Translations under genes and position numbers: made by a program | Part shown: positions 1 to 7,115 of the stretch, one piece after another | Position numbering within the stretch: the first letter of the stretch is position 1 | Layout of the letters: each line of letters opens with the position of its first letter | Assembly (NCBI RefSeq): GCF_025961315.1 | Contig: NZ_JAOQNK010000001.1 | Coordinates: 1,364,001-1,428,000, forward strand | DNA: 64,000 nucleotides | Direction: 5' to 3' | DNA from: Sphingobacterium kitahiroshimense | GTDB lineage: Bacteria > Bacteroidota > Bacteroidia > Sphingobacteriales > Sphingobacteriaceae | The notes under the pieces: model-generated | Seen by the model: the letters and a program-made list of their open reading frames with translations, nothing else | What the model was told of the DNA's origin: nothing | Databases searched by the model: none

Positions 1-1
1 A

Positions 2-484
2 GATAGTCAATATGATGACGGCGGAACATCATTATCGATTAATAATTATAGGGATTATTCGGAAGTAATTGCACGTGACACAATTGAATTAAACCCAGAA
101 ACGACAAAAATTCTATCGTTTGAAACCTGGTTAGATTTTCAGCCCGATTATAAAAATAATGCTAATGTTATCGCCGTACCACAATTATTGAATGAAAATG
201 CCCAATATCACAATGCACTGTGGCTAGCAAATGATCACACATTTGGTTTTACGGGAGATCAATATGCTATTCAGTTTAATCGTACTGATATAAGTCAAAT
301 TATTGTACAAAATGTGTTACCTGCAAAAGGTGGTGGTTATGTCGAATTTTTTGTTCGATTAAAATCTGATGATTTAGTGGCAATTTATTACGGCGAACAA
401 AATGCATTGGATGCCTATGTGCAACCTTTACAAGAGCTTTTGGGCATTGAAGTGCTAACACCTGAGCCTTATTACAATTGCTAA
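2..484 (+). CDS. Hypothetical protein, C-terminal part (5' end outside window)
   Basis: The reading frame is open from base 2 to the stop at 484 (160 codons) and enters from the left edge, so the start codon is not visible. An internal ATG at 188 is not needed as a start because the upstream codons read as ordinary protein. The product is acidic, with alternating polar and aromatic residues, a short GGG stretch and a single Cys as its last residue. I do not recognise the family. It points away from the repressor that follows, and 345 bases without a gene separate the two. It could be the last gene of whatever lies to the left, phage-like or not. Confidence 0.7.
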   Translation, partial: DSQYDDGGTSLSINNYRDYSEVIARDTIELNPETTKILSFETWLDFQPDYKNNANVIAVPQLLNENAQYHNALWLANDHTFGFTGDQYAIQFNRTDISQIIVQNVLPAKGGGYVEFFVRLKSDDLVAIYYGEQNALDAYVQPLQELLGIEVLTPEPYYNC

Positions 485-829
485 TCGAGATTGAAATTTT
501 ACAGTAGAAGAAATTCCTTGAAATATGATTGCAAAATCACACAACAAATTGCTTTTCAAAAAAGTTCAGACAGCAAACAGTTTTACCCAACATGAAGGTA
601 CTTGAAAAGGACATAATAGCAATTTTCGCTAGACCTCGCTCCTCTTTATGTAACTGTCCTTCAGATCATTTTGACTAAGTATGTGTTAGAACCAAATATT
701 TCAATTTCTAAAATTTAATCAAAACGCAGACTTTATTAATAATAAGCTGGCTTTAATCGACAGGTTATAATAAGAGATTTCTCACATCATAAAATAAACT
801 GTGCGAGCATCAGCTTTTATTTGAGCAGA
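485..829. other. Intergenic region, no gene seen
   Basis: This AT-rich stretch lies between two convergent genes. No open frame with coding character and no tRNA was found. No strong terminator hairpin was identified by eye. Confidence 0.5.
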
Positions 830-1645
830 CTATAGCGACCGACTGATATCCACGACATTGAATATCTGATCAACATCATCGAGAATAATCGTAAAATCTG
901 GATATCTATCCTTATCGGTATTTAGAGAATGTAAGGTAAGTATTCCTTTCTCAACATCATGATCGATAATTTCTTTGATAATGACACCTTCGTAGCGGTG
1001 GACAATAACCCAATAGCGATATTTATGGGTATGAAATTTAGATTGCCACAATTCTCTTTTTATCAAACGTCCAGTAACGATATCGCCATCCAAAACACTT
1101 GCATCCGTTCCATCTGTCATACTGTCGCCACTGACTTCAAAAGAACGATATATACCACGGTGGAACTCATTGACCGTAATAAAATGTGCAGGTAAATCAT
1201 CCATATATTCAGAATCGGAAAAACCTGATAAATAACCCGCTTTTGCCTTCTCCGTCACTAATTTGGTTTGCATCAAATAGCGACCAGGGGAAACTTCAAA
1301 AAAGATATTATTTTTATTTTCATCCATGAATTTCACTTCATCCGAAAAATAACCGATGGATTTACCGTTGCCCACATGCATCATAGAAACAGAACCTGAC
1401 TGAACAGCAAATTCACGCTTCTCACGTTCTCCACTATTATGCACCAACCAATCATAATTCACCTTCGGAAAGGCATTTTCTATGCGCGTCTTCATCGTAA
1501 GACCAATTGGATATTCGCCTTTTTTAATACGTGAATAGACTTGCTCTCTTACACCTAAAATAGCTGCAAATTCACGATTGGTCACCTTCATTTCCAATCG
1601 TAATACCTCAAAATTATTACTTAGGTATAATTCCATGATTTTCAT
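830..1645 (-). CDS. XRE/S24-family self-cleaving repressor (LexA/CI-like)
   Basis: A 271-aa phage-type repressor. An N-terminal helix-turn-helix (about residues 20-50) precedes a C-terminal S24 peptidase domain. The autocleavage set is present: an Ala136-Gly137 scissile pair in KAKAGYLSG, nucleophile Ser175 in SGDSM, and general-base Lys224 in VIIKEI. Proteins of this class bind operators as dimers and cut themselves when RecA is activated by DNA damage. I chose ATG 1645; a TTG at 1657 extends it by four residues and ATG 1636 shortens it by three. Repeats matching GTTACACAAT lie just upstream. It is divergent from the small genes at 1923-2520 and lies 1.1 kb from a lysis cassette, which suggests it controls a phage-like unit. 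The targets are inferred. Confidence 0.85.
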   Translation of the reverse strand: MKIMELYLSNNFEVLRLEMKVTNREFAAILGVREQVYSRIKKGEYPIGLTMKTRIENAFPKVNYDWLVHNSGEREKREFAVQSGSVSMMHVGNGKSIGYFSDEVKFMDENKNNIFFEVSPGRYLMQTKLVTEKAKAGYLSGFSDSEYMDDLPAHFITVNEFHRGIYRSFEVSGDSMTDGTDASVLDGDIVTGRLIKRELWQSKFHTHKYRYWVIVHRYEGVIIKEIIDHDVEKGILTLHSLNTDKDRYPDFTIILDDVDQIFNVVDISRSL

Positions 1646-1656
1646 AGTATTTAACA

Positions 1657-1700
1657 ATTGTTACACAATAACATAACAAGCTGAGACTAAGTTACACAAT
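1657..1700. promoter_or_regulatory. Candidate operator of the S24 repressor
   Basis: Two direct copies of GTTACACAAT start at 1660 and 1691, 31 bp (about three helical turns) apart. The first lies inside the short inverted repeat ATTGT-TAC-ACAAT (1657-1669). They sit directly upstream of the repressor start, which is typical of an autoregulated switch. This is inference from position and repetition only. Confidence 0.4.
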
Positions 1701-1840
1701 CTAGTTAACCTTAACAAATAATTTGCAACAAAATACACATAAAACACTCTATTTCAATAATTTAATTTTAAACAAAAAAGTTTATAATTTTCAATATTAG
1801 TGTTATAAAAGCCTATAAATAATTGCAAAAAATATTGCAA

Positions 1841-1873
1841 GTTTAACTTTAATGTTTAACTTTGTTTAACATT
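1841..1873. promoter_or_regulatory. Triple direct repeat GTTTAACWTT, possible operator
   Basis: GTTTAACTTT occurs at 1841 and 1854, and GTTTAACATT at 1864, preceded by two ATTGCAA motifs at 1822 and 1834. The cluster lies about 50-80 bp before the first small plus-strand gene and opposite the S24 repressor, so it may bind the repressor or another control protein. Confidence 0.35.
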
Positions 1874-1922
1874 TGAAATTCCATTTAAATTTTATAGCAA
1901 TATATAAGTCAAAAATAAGATT

Positions 1923-2051
1923 ATGAAAATAAAATCAGCAACACTAGCATTAGCCACACGCCTAATAATCTGCTCATCCGGAATCATGGATCACAATTCC
2001 AGTCCAGATCATCAACAAGTGTCCGATTATGACAACTTTGTATTCCACTAA
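1923..2051 (+). CDS. Small putative exported or lipoprotein peptide (42 aa)
   Basis: ATG 1923 opens a 42-codon frame ending at 2051. The product has a basic start (MKIKS), a hydrophobic Ala/Leu-rich stretch interrupted by an Arg, and a Cys at residue 17 in LIIC, followed by a polar Asp/His/Ser-rich tail. This resembles a short lipoprotein precursor, but the lipobox is poor because Ile occupies the -1 position. It sits 31 nt before the 145-aa gene and downstream of the repeat cluster. It may instead be a spacer ORF; no family is recognised. Confidence 0.4.
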   Translation: MKIKSATLALATRLIICSSGIMDHNSSPDHQQVSDYDNFVFH

Positions 2052-2082
2052 CTGAATTATAAAACGATTAACAATTAAAAAC

Positions 2083-2520
2083 ATGAACACATTATATCAT
2101 TCTTTTATTATGAACTTTTTAACAGAAAATCATCCAGAAGTACTAAAAACGATCAATAAGATGTATGAACCTGATTTGTCCAAAATTCATGCGGTACTTG
2201 ACTGCTACTGTGCTTTTGTGGGTATCAATCCTGTGCAGATCAGAGGTGAATATATCAACTATAAAGATATCCAACATCGCTATAAAGCCATATCGGTTGT
2301 ATTAAGAATCTTTCAACCTGAAAAATTAGTATTATTAAAAACCAAGGTTAAAAGCTCCATTTATAAGGAAACTTTACCTTATTTAAATATCAGCAACGAT
2401 ACTTTACAAAAATCTATTATCTGCGCATGTAATCAATACGATCTCTACAGTGATTTTAAAAAAGAAATCAAACAGATCGCAAATTATTATCTCATTCATA
2501 GCCGATTTAATAGTAACTAA
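2083..2520 (+). CDS. Hypothetical 145-aa protein with helical, possibly DnaA-C-like fold
   Basis: This frame starts at ATG 2083 and codes for an all-helical, Lys/Tyr/Ile-rich protein without signal peptide or membrane segment. The order of hydrophobic residues and the tract around IRGEYINYKDIQHRYKAI recall the DnaA C-terminal DNA-binding helices (a Val-x-x-Tyr followed by a Gly-Lys/Glu-basic turn and an arginine-rich helix). The resemblance is weak and by eye only. The gene is divergent from the S24 repressor and ends before a bidirectional terminator. It could be a phage early regulator; function unknown. Confidence 0.6.
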   Translation: MNTLYHSFIMNFLTENHPEVLKTINKMYEPDLSKIHAVLDCYCAFVGINPVQIRGEYINYKDIQHRYKAISVVLRIFQPEKLVLLKTKVKSSIYKETLPYLNISNDTLQKSIICACNQYDLYSDFKKEIKQIANYYLIHSRFNSN

Positions 2521-2595
2521 ATAAGTAATATCGTTATGTGTAATTACCTAATCAGAAATTGATTATAACAGCACGGCTCATAGATAAAGTATAAT

Positions 2596-2679
2596 ATGCA
2601 TTTATTTTTAAAAAAAACCAGGAATTTAATCAGAAAAACCATTTACACTGCCCATACAGAAACCGCCTTTAAGAAATAA
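2596..2679 (+). CDS. Possible 27-aa basic peptide
   Basis: A very short frame from ATG 2596 to TAA 2679 encodes a Lys/Arg/Thr-rich peptide and ends two bases before the terminator stem at 2681. Nothing but its position supports it. It may be a chance ORF in the tail of the preceding transcript. Confidence 0.15.
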   Translation: MHLFLKKTRNLIRKTIYTAHTETAFKK

Positions 2680-2680
2680 T

Positions 2681-2715
2681 AAAAGACCATCTTATCAAAC
2701 TGTAAGTGGTCTTTT
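2681..2715. terminator. Bidirectional hairpin terminator
   Basis: AAAAGACCA (2681-2689) pairs with TGGTCTTTT (2707-2715), and an inner CTTA/TAAG pair shortens the loop. A/T tracts flank both sides, so it can end the plus-strand small genes and the minus-strand lysis cassette. Confidence 0.75.
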
Positions 2716-2732
2716 TATTTTATGAAGCATAA

Positions 2733-3236
2733 TTATTTAATATTTTTCTTAAGCCAGCGGAACCAAAGAAATATCAGACTAATTAAGGCTGCGAAAAACC
2801 AGATAATAAAGTGGTATTCCGGCTTACTTACCTGCTTTGACGAAACTTTTTTAAAAGCAACTCTTTGTTTTGCCAAATGGGATGCTTGTTTTTTTTCAGA
2901 GTAATTTATATCTTCTGTCCGATTTACTAATTGCATTGTATTGGATCGCTCGATTGCATGAATAATGACTTTCCCTTTACCCATTCGAACGTTTCCATTT
3001 TTTTCCAGCGTAATATCTTCTCCTTCAAATTCTGTTTTAGACTCACCATCTAACTTAGCAAATGATTGTACATTCGCTTTCCTTTTTATTTGAGTTTGGT
3101 GATCATACCGGAAATCTCCCTGCATTGTTGTGCCGGCTTCATACTTTTGTGATTCTACTGCCTTCGATTTTTTCTTTAAGAGACCGCAGCTACTCACCAG
3201 TAACATGATGACGGTCAATTTTAATATTTTTTTCAT
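2733..3236 (-). CDS. Lipoprotein with C-terminal membrane helix, unimolecular-spanin-like
   Basis: This 167-aa protein begins with a lipoprotein signal (MKKILK, hydrophobic core, lipobox VSSC with Cys17). A polar periplasmic middle follows. It ends with a strong membrane segment (about 143-159, Trp/Phe/Leu/Ile rich) and a basic tail. An outer-membrane lipid anchor at one end and an inner-membrane helix at the other is the architecture of phage u-spanins such as T1 gp11, which fuse the two membranes in the last step of lysis. Its start lies inside the 3' end of the coiled-coil gene (47-nt overlap, different frame), recalling Rz/Rz1. No sequence homolog is recognised, so the call rests on architecture and its place after a lysozyme. 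Confidence 0.65.
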   Translation of the reverse strand: MKKILKLTVIMLLVSSCGLLKKKSKAVESQKYEAGTTMQGDFRYDHQTQIKRKANVQSFAKLDGESKTEFEGEDITLEKNGNVRMGKGKVIIHAIERSNTMQLVNRTEDINYSEKKQASHLAKQRVAFKKVSSKQVSKPEYHFIIWFFAALISLIFLWFRWLKKNIK

Positions 3237-3570
3237 TTTTCATCCTCCTTAATTCTATCTGTAACTCGTTATAAAGCTTTTTGAGGTCATCGTATTCGAT
3301 CTGTAACTTCGATAATGTCTTTGCACAAAAAGCTTTTTCATCATTAACTAGCTCCAGTGCTTCATTCAATTCTTCAATTGCAGCACGCAACTGTTCAATG
3401 TTTTTCTCCAGATGATCTGCATAACTGGCCCATTTATCTATAACTTTACCTGCATTTTCAACATTGGTGGCTTCCACCTCTGCTTTTTGTTTTGGACGCC
3501 CAACGAGATAACCGCAGATTCCAGTAATCAACGGAGCTCCAAACCGCTCTAATAATTCTACCAATTCCAT
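3190..3570 (-). CDS. N-anchored coiled-coil lysis-cassette protein (Rz-like or holin-associated)
   Basis: A 126-aa product from ATG 3570; a GTG two codons upstream is possible. Residues about 10-23 form a short hydrophobic Gly-rich segment (GAPLITGICGYLVG) that may insert in the membrane, followed by basic RPKQK. From about residue 40 to 115 there is a long heptad-like coiled coil rich in Glu, Leu and Lys. Small proteins of this kind accompany lysozymes in Bacteroidetes prophages. It could be an inner-membrane spanin partner, or a holin-like factor if the short helix spans the membrane. It starts 5 nt after the lysozyme stop, and its end overlaps the next gene by 47 nt. Confidence 0.65.
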   Translation of the reverse strand: MELVELLERFGAPLITGICGYLVGRPKQKAEVEATNVENAGKVIDKWASYADHLEKNIEQLRAAIEELNEALELVNDEKAFCAKTLSKLQIEYDDLKKLYNELQIELRRMKNEKNIKIDRHHVTGE

Positions 3571-3575
3571 ATACA

Positions 3576-4025
3576 CTAACTAAAATATAAATCTGATTCT
3601 GCCTGTCTTCTGCGAATAAGACCAGGTAAAATCTTCCCTCCAGCCTTATTCCATTTTAGAAATTCTTCAACAATACGAGTGTCTTCAGGATTGGTATTAA
3701 TCTTCTTTAGCAATGTTGATCTTGCTAAATTAGTTGCGCCAAGATTGTAAGTAAAAGACACTAATGCATCGAATTGATTTTGATTTAATTTTTTCATTAA
3801 CAATCGTTTAACGTCATTCTCATAATTGGAGAGAATTTCTAAAAGCATAGCTTCTCCTTCTATCCTGGTTAATGGTGGATCATCCATCTTCACTTTTCGA
3901 CGGTTAGGTAAGTAATAGGTAAATCCGTAGCCAATAGTCGCAATACCTATGGGATCCCTATAGGGAGTGCTATACCAACCTTCAAAATCTTTTATTAGTT
4001 GTAATCCTTTTTGTCCTATTTTCAT
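3576..4025 (-). CDS. Phage-type lysozyme (GH24, T4-lysozyme family endolysin)
   Basis: 149 aa, the normal length for a single-domain T4-type endolysin that cuts the MurNAc-GlcNAc bond of peptidoglycan. The catalytic triad spacing matches the family: Glu15 in KDFEGWY, Asp24 and Thr30 in the segment ending ATIGYG. The conserved C-terminal GLIRRRQAE also matches. There is no signal peptide, so release needs a holin or similar hole. It is the first gene of a tight three-gene cassette with the coiled-coil and spanin-like genes. An intrinsic terminator lies immediately upstream on the same strand. Confidence 0.93.
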   Translation of the reverse strand: MKIGQKGLQLIKDFEGWYSTPYRDPIGIATIGYGFTYYLPNRRKVKMDDPPLTRIEGEAMLLEILSNYENDVKRLLMKKLNQNQFDALVSFTYNLGATNLARSTLLKKINTNPEDTRIVEEFLKWNKAGGKILPGLIRRRQAESDLYFS

Positions 4026-4043
4026 AATTCAATTATTTATGTT

Positions 4044-4069
4044 AAAAAAAGCCCTCCAACAGGAGAGCT
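4044..4069 (-). terminator. Intrinsic terminator just upstream of the lysozyme
   Basis: Read on the minus strand, AGCTCTCC-TGTT-GGAGGGCT is followed by seven T. It lies about 20 nt before the lysozyme start, so transcripts from the upstream small gene should stop here unless antitermination or a promoter inside the leader is used. Confidence 0.75.
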
Positions 4070-4189
4070 CATGGATTCTTTTTTTCAAAACAGAAATAAA
4101 TCAAAAGTTATTGGCAACAATAGCCAAGAATTCATGATGAACACTTTAACTTTCTCAACCATAAGCTAACCACCTATATCTCCATCAGT

Positions 4190-4354
4190 TTAAAACGTAT
4201 TTAACAACCCTTCTACATCTTGGAAAACCCCATCAATATCTTCTTCATAAAGTACTTTTTTTGCTAAATAGTGAGCTACTTTTACAATTGCATTTGCCCC
4301 AAATCCCAGATCTTTATATTGTGCTGTGAGGGCGATTAAAAACTTCTCTTTCAT
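4190..4354 (-). CDS. Small 54-aa phage-associated protein
   Basis: ATG 4354 to TAA 4190 encodes a 54-aa amphipathic helical protein beginning MKEKFLIALT, with a YKDLGFGANAI turn and an acidic second half. From memory, it resembles the N-terminal part of a protein found near head/scaffold genes in Bacteroides phages, where a longer tail follows. If so, this copy is truncated. It lies upstream of the lysozyme on the same strand, with the terminator between. The start and frame look genuine; the function is unknown. Confidence 0.55.
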   Translation of the reverse strand: MKEKFLIALTAQYKDLGFGANAIVKVAHYLAKKVLYEEDIDGVFQDVEGLLNTF

Positions 4355-4693
4355 GTTTGCCTTATCTAATTTGATTTATCTTACTACAAAAGTAATGGGC
4401 ATACAGTATAAAAAGACTAGAAATATGGAGTATGTAAGCGGTATAGACAAGATACCGAAAATAATAAAACACGGTCTTCATAGATCATGCTGATACGCAA
4501 CAACTTCTTACCTAACAACAATATAGCGAGCCCAAGCTGCAATAAGACTGGTTTTAATCAATACAGTTAATACCGTAAGTTTATGTAAACGAATAAAGCC
4601 ATTCCTTATAGAATGGCTTTATTCGTTTACCGCAGATTTTAAGTCTTTTAAAATTTACACTATGTCTTGCTATATTTAATCGATAGCGATATC
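4355..4693. other. Intergenic region with a long palindrome
   Basis: Apart from the hairpin at 4585-4630 and presumably the promoter of the 54-aa gene, no gene or RNA is recognised. Confidence 0.5.
4585..4630. terminator. Perfect 20-bp stem, 6-nt loop hairpin
   Basis: The arms 4585-4604 (beginning GTAAACGAATAAAG) and 4611-4630 are exact reverse complements around CTTATA. It lies about 60 nt past the stop of the DyP peroxidase gene on the minus strand and is most simply its terminator, though no T tract follows the stem. Confidence 0.7.
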
Positions 4694-5617
4694 CTAGTCC
4701 GAAAATGCATCCAGCATATCGAATGTTGGAACAAAAAATAAAGTACCCGTTTTTGCAGTGCTAAAATCTAATATTCGATCATAATTACCTACAGGCACGC
4801 CGATAAACATATTGTTTAGCATCTTTTTTATCGTAATAAACGAGCTGGCGTAAGCAATAAAATAAGTCCCCATTTCATTGGTCCCTACTTTACCAAAAGG
4901 CATATTGTCTCGAACAATTTTAAGATCATCACCCACATTTGCAAGTGCTGAATGTGAATTTGAGGGTTTTACACCATCAGGCATCTCGATATCATCAGAT
5001 TTCGACCTACCAATAACTTTTTCCTGTTCACTCACAGGCAAAGATTTCCATGCAGACATATTATGTAAATATTGCTGTACAAACAAATAACTGCATCCTT
5101 TATAAGCGGGATCTTCATCACCTATAATTCCAAAAGTGGCCCTTTCTTGGCCATGCGGATTTTCGGTACCGTCTACGAATCCAAGAATACTGCGACTGTC
5201 CCAATATCTAAAACCATGCACTTCTTCTACGCAAACTGCTATATTTTGCAGTAGTGTGGAAATAACTGCTGCCGTATCGATACAATAACTATTTTCACTC
5301 GCTCTGAAGTGGAAATGAAGATCTCCTCTTGTGGATACCGCTGTATGTTTGCTCCCCTTAATTTGTTCAAAAACTTCAAACTCCTTAGGTAACGGCAAAG
5401 GTAAATCTAATTTAATCCAAGCTTCCAAACTGATACCCATGACCACGCTAGCTCCGGAATTTGGAAAGCGAACGTTTGCAGAATTATTAAGATTAATGAT
5501 AAGAGCACAGAGCTGTTTGAAAATTTCTTTTACCTCTATAACACTCTTAATATTCCATACCATAAAAATGGTGTTGTTATTTGTATAATCTAATACATTT
5601 TGTGGATTAGTATCCAT
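4694..5617 (-). CDS. DyP-type heme peroxidase (YfeX-like)
   Basis: 307 aa, the same size as E. coli YfeX (B-class dye-decolorizing peroxidases). These are heme enzymes that reduce hydrogen peroxide with small electron donors. The signature GFVDGTENP is at 146-154, with distal Asp149. His222 in SNSHSALA is placed like the proximal heme ligand, and Arg236 in VRDNMPFG like the distal arginine. The ferredoxin-like repeats expected of the family fit the two halves. There is no signal peptide, so it is probably cytoplasmic. No encapsulin gene is adjacent and the C-terminus shows no obvious encapsulin-targeting tail. It is a single-gene unit. Confidence 0.93.
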   Translation of the reverse strand: MDTNPQNVLDYTNNNTIFMVWNIKSVIEVKEIFKQLCALIINLNNSANVRFPNSGASVVMGISLEAWIKLDLPLPLPKEFEVFEQIKGSKHTAVSTRGDLHFHFRASENSYCIDTAAVISTLLQNIAVCVEEVHGFRYWDSRSILGFVDGTENPHGQERATFGIIGDEDPAYKGCSYLFVQQYLHNMSAWKSLPVSEQEKVIGRSKSDDIEMPDGVKPSNSHSALANVGDDLKIVRDNMPFGKVGTNEMGTYFIAYASSFITIKKMLNNMFIGVPVGNYDRILDFSTAKTGTLFFVPTFDMLDAFSD

Positions 5618-5957
5618 AAATTAAAGTCTTTATCAATTATATCATTAAGCGTGTTCTTGACCTAAGCGCTCATAGAAGTAAATCACATGGTTCTCATTTT
5701 TAACAGCGCTATCGCTTTATGCAAATATACCGCAACGCCCCCCTACTTATTTCCTTATATTCAAATTTGGAGTTATATCAAGTTTAAAAATAACCATTTT
5801 CTAGAGAACGAAGTAAAAAACAAGACCTCTTAATATGGGCTTCACTAAGATATGAGTTAAATAGATCTACTTGTATATAAATATGGAAAACAAAAACAGT
5901 GAGCTACTCGATCCTGTAAACAAATTTTAAACAGCAAAATTATATTTATAAACACAA
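5618..5957. other. Intergenic region, no gene seen
   Basis: AT-rich sequence upstream of the peroxidase and downstream of the thioredoxin-like gene. No coding frame or RNA is recognised. Confidence 0.5.
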
Positions 5958-7115
5958 TTAGTACATATTCGCTTGCATATTTACTACTTCTTTTATTTTA
6001 TCTGTCAAATCTTGACCTTTTAAATCCTTCGCAATCACTTTTCCATGGGGATCAAGTAAAAAGTTGCAAGGTATAGTACCTATACCGTACTTCTGGTAAA
6101 CTTCGCCGTTACTAGCTTTAAGATCAGAAATTTGACTCCATATTAAACCATCTTCAATAATAGCATTTAGCCACTTATCTTTTTTGCTATCTATAGAAAC
6201 GCTCAAAATATCAAAATTAGCTCCTTTAAAATCATCATAAACCGCTATTAAGTTTGGATGTTCTTGCCTACAGGGTAAACACCACGATGCCCAAAAATCT
6301 AACAATAAATACTTACCTCTGTAATTTGACAATTTAATATTTCTTCCAAACCTATCGTTCATTTCAAATTCAGGGGCAATAGATCCAATGCGAACCTTGT
6401 TTTTATTTAAAAAAAACTCTTTTGTTACTGCAGCCTTTGGCAATTGCAGTAGACTATCAGATAATAAATTAAATACCTCTTCCGCTAAATGATTATATTT
6501 ATTATTCCTGGCTATGTTGTTCACAAGATCTAGGCTGACATAGGAGTTAGAAAATTCTTTGGCAAATGCTAGTTGAACATCACATTGTTTATAATAATTA
6601 GCTTCCAGTAAACTCCTATTCTTATTTACTAAAGCAGTATCTTTCCTTTCTTCTTCGCTAAAGTAATCTGGATCTTTTATTGAAAGTCGTTCTTTTTCCA
6701 AAAGAGCTAATCTTTCCTGTAATAGTTGAAACGTGTTATTGACAGCAGTTCCACTTATACGCGCATTATTTAACGAATCCATACTTTGAACAGAAATTAT
6801 TCCCTCTTCGAGGTATAAGCTTAACCGATCGTAAATAAAATCATAATTGTGCGTAGGATTCTGATTCCGATATAAAGAAGCCCGAATAGGTATATTTTCT
6901 ATAATTCCTTCAAACTTAAAACTATTATTCTTAACAAATGTGGAATCCAAAATATATCGCCCTTCATTTCTATAGCTTAAATATATTATTTCTCCATCCA
7001 GTATTTGTTTTCCAGTACCCTGTATATCAAATTTTCGTTGTGAAAATAATGGTGTGACGATAGTGATGAAAACAAATATAATAGCAAGAATTTTCACTGC
7101 TCTTTTAAAAATCAT
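5958..7115 (-). CDS. TlpA-like periplasmic thioredoxin with DUF4369-type N-terminal domain
   Basis: 385 aa. A signal peptide (about 1-26, ending LFSQ) is followed by a beta-rich domain typical of DUF4369 (about 28-120), a helical linker and a C-terminal AhpC/TSA-thioredoxin domain (about 243-380). The redox motif is WCLPC with Cys279 and Cys282, and the cis-proline loop is GIGTIPCNF. Such proteins are abundant in Bacteroidetes and act as envelope disulfide reductases or isomerases, with unknown specific clients. An extra Cys follows the cis-Pro. The gene stands alone, with 540 bases of non-coding DNA upstream. Confidence 0.9.
   Translation of the reverse strand: MIFKRAVKILAIIFVFITIVTPLFSQRKFDIQGTGKQILDGEIIYLSYRNEGRYILDSTFVKNNSFKFEGIIENIPIRASLYRNQNPTHNYDFIYDRLSLYLEEGIISVQSMDSLNNARISGTAVNNTFQLLQERLALLEKERLSIKDPDYFSEEERKDTALVNKNRSLLEANYYKQCDVQLAFAKEFSNSYVSLDLVNNIARNNKYNHLAEEVFNLLSDSLLQLPKAAVTKEFFLNKNKVRIGSIAPEFEMNDRFGRNIKLSNYRGKYLLLDFWASWCLPCRQEHPNLIAVYDDFKGANFDILSVSIDSKKDKWLNAIIEDGLIWSQISDLKASNGEVYQKYGIGTIPCNFLLDPHGKVIAKDLKGQDLTDKIKEVVNMQANMY

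Noticed and set aside
4085..4162. 25-aa hydrophobic minus-strand frame before the lysozyme, considered as a holin
   Set aside because: Too short, no charged tail and no duplication of the holin pattern; it also runs up against the terminator hairpin.
4694..5617. DyP peroxidase as encapsulin cargo
   Set aside because: No encapsulin shell gene nearby and no clear targeting peptide at the C-terminus.
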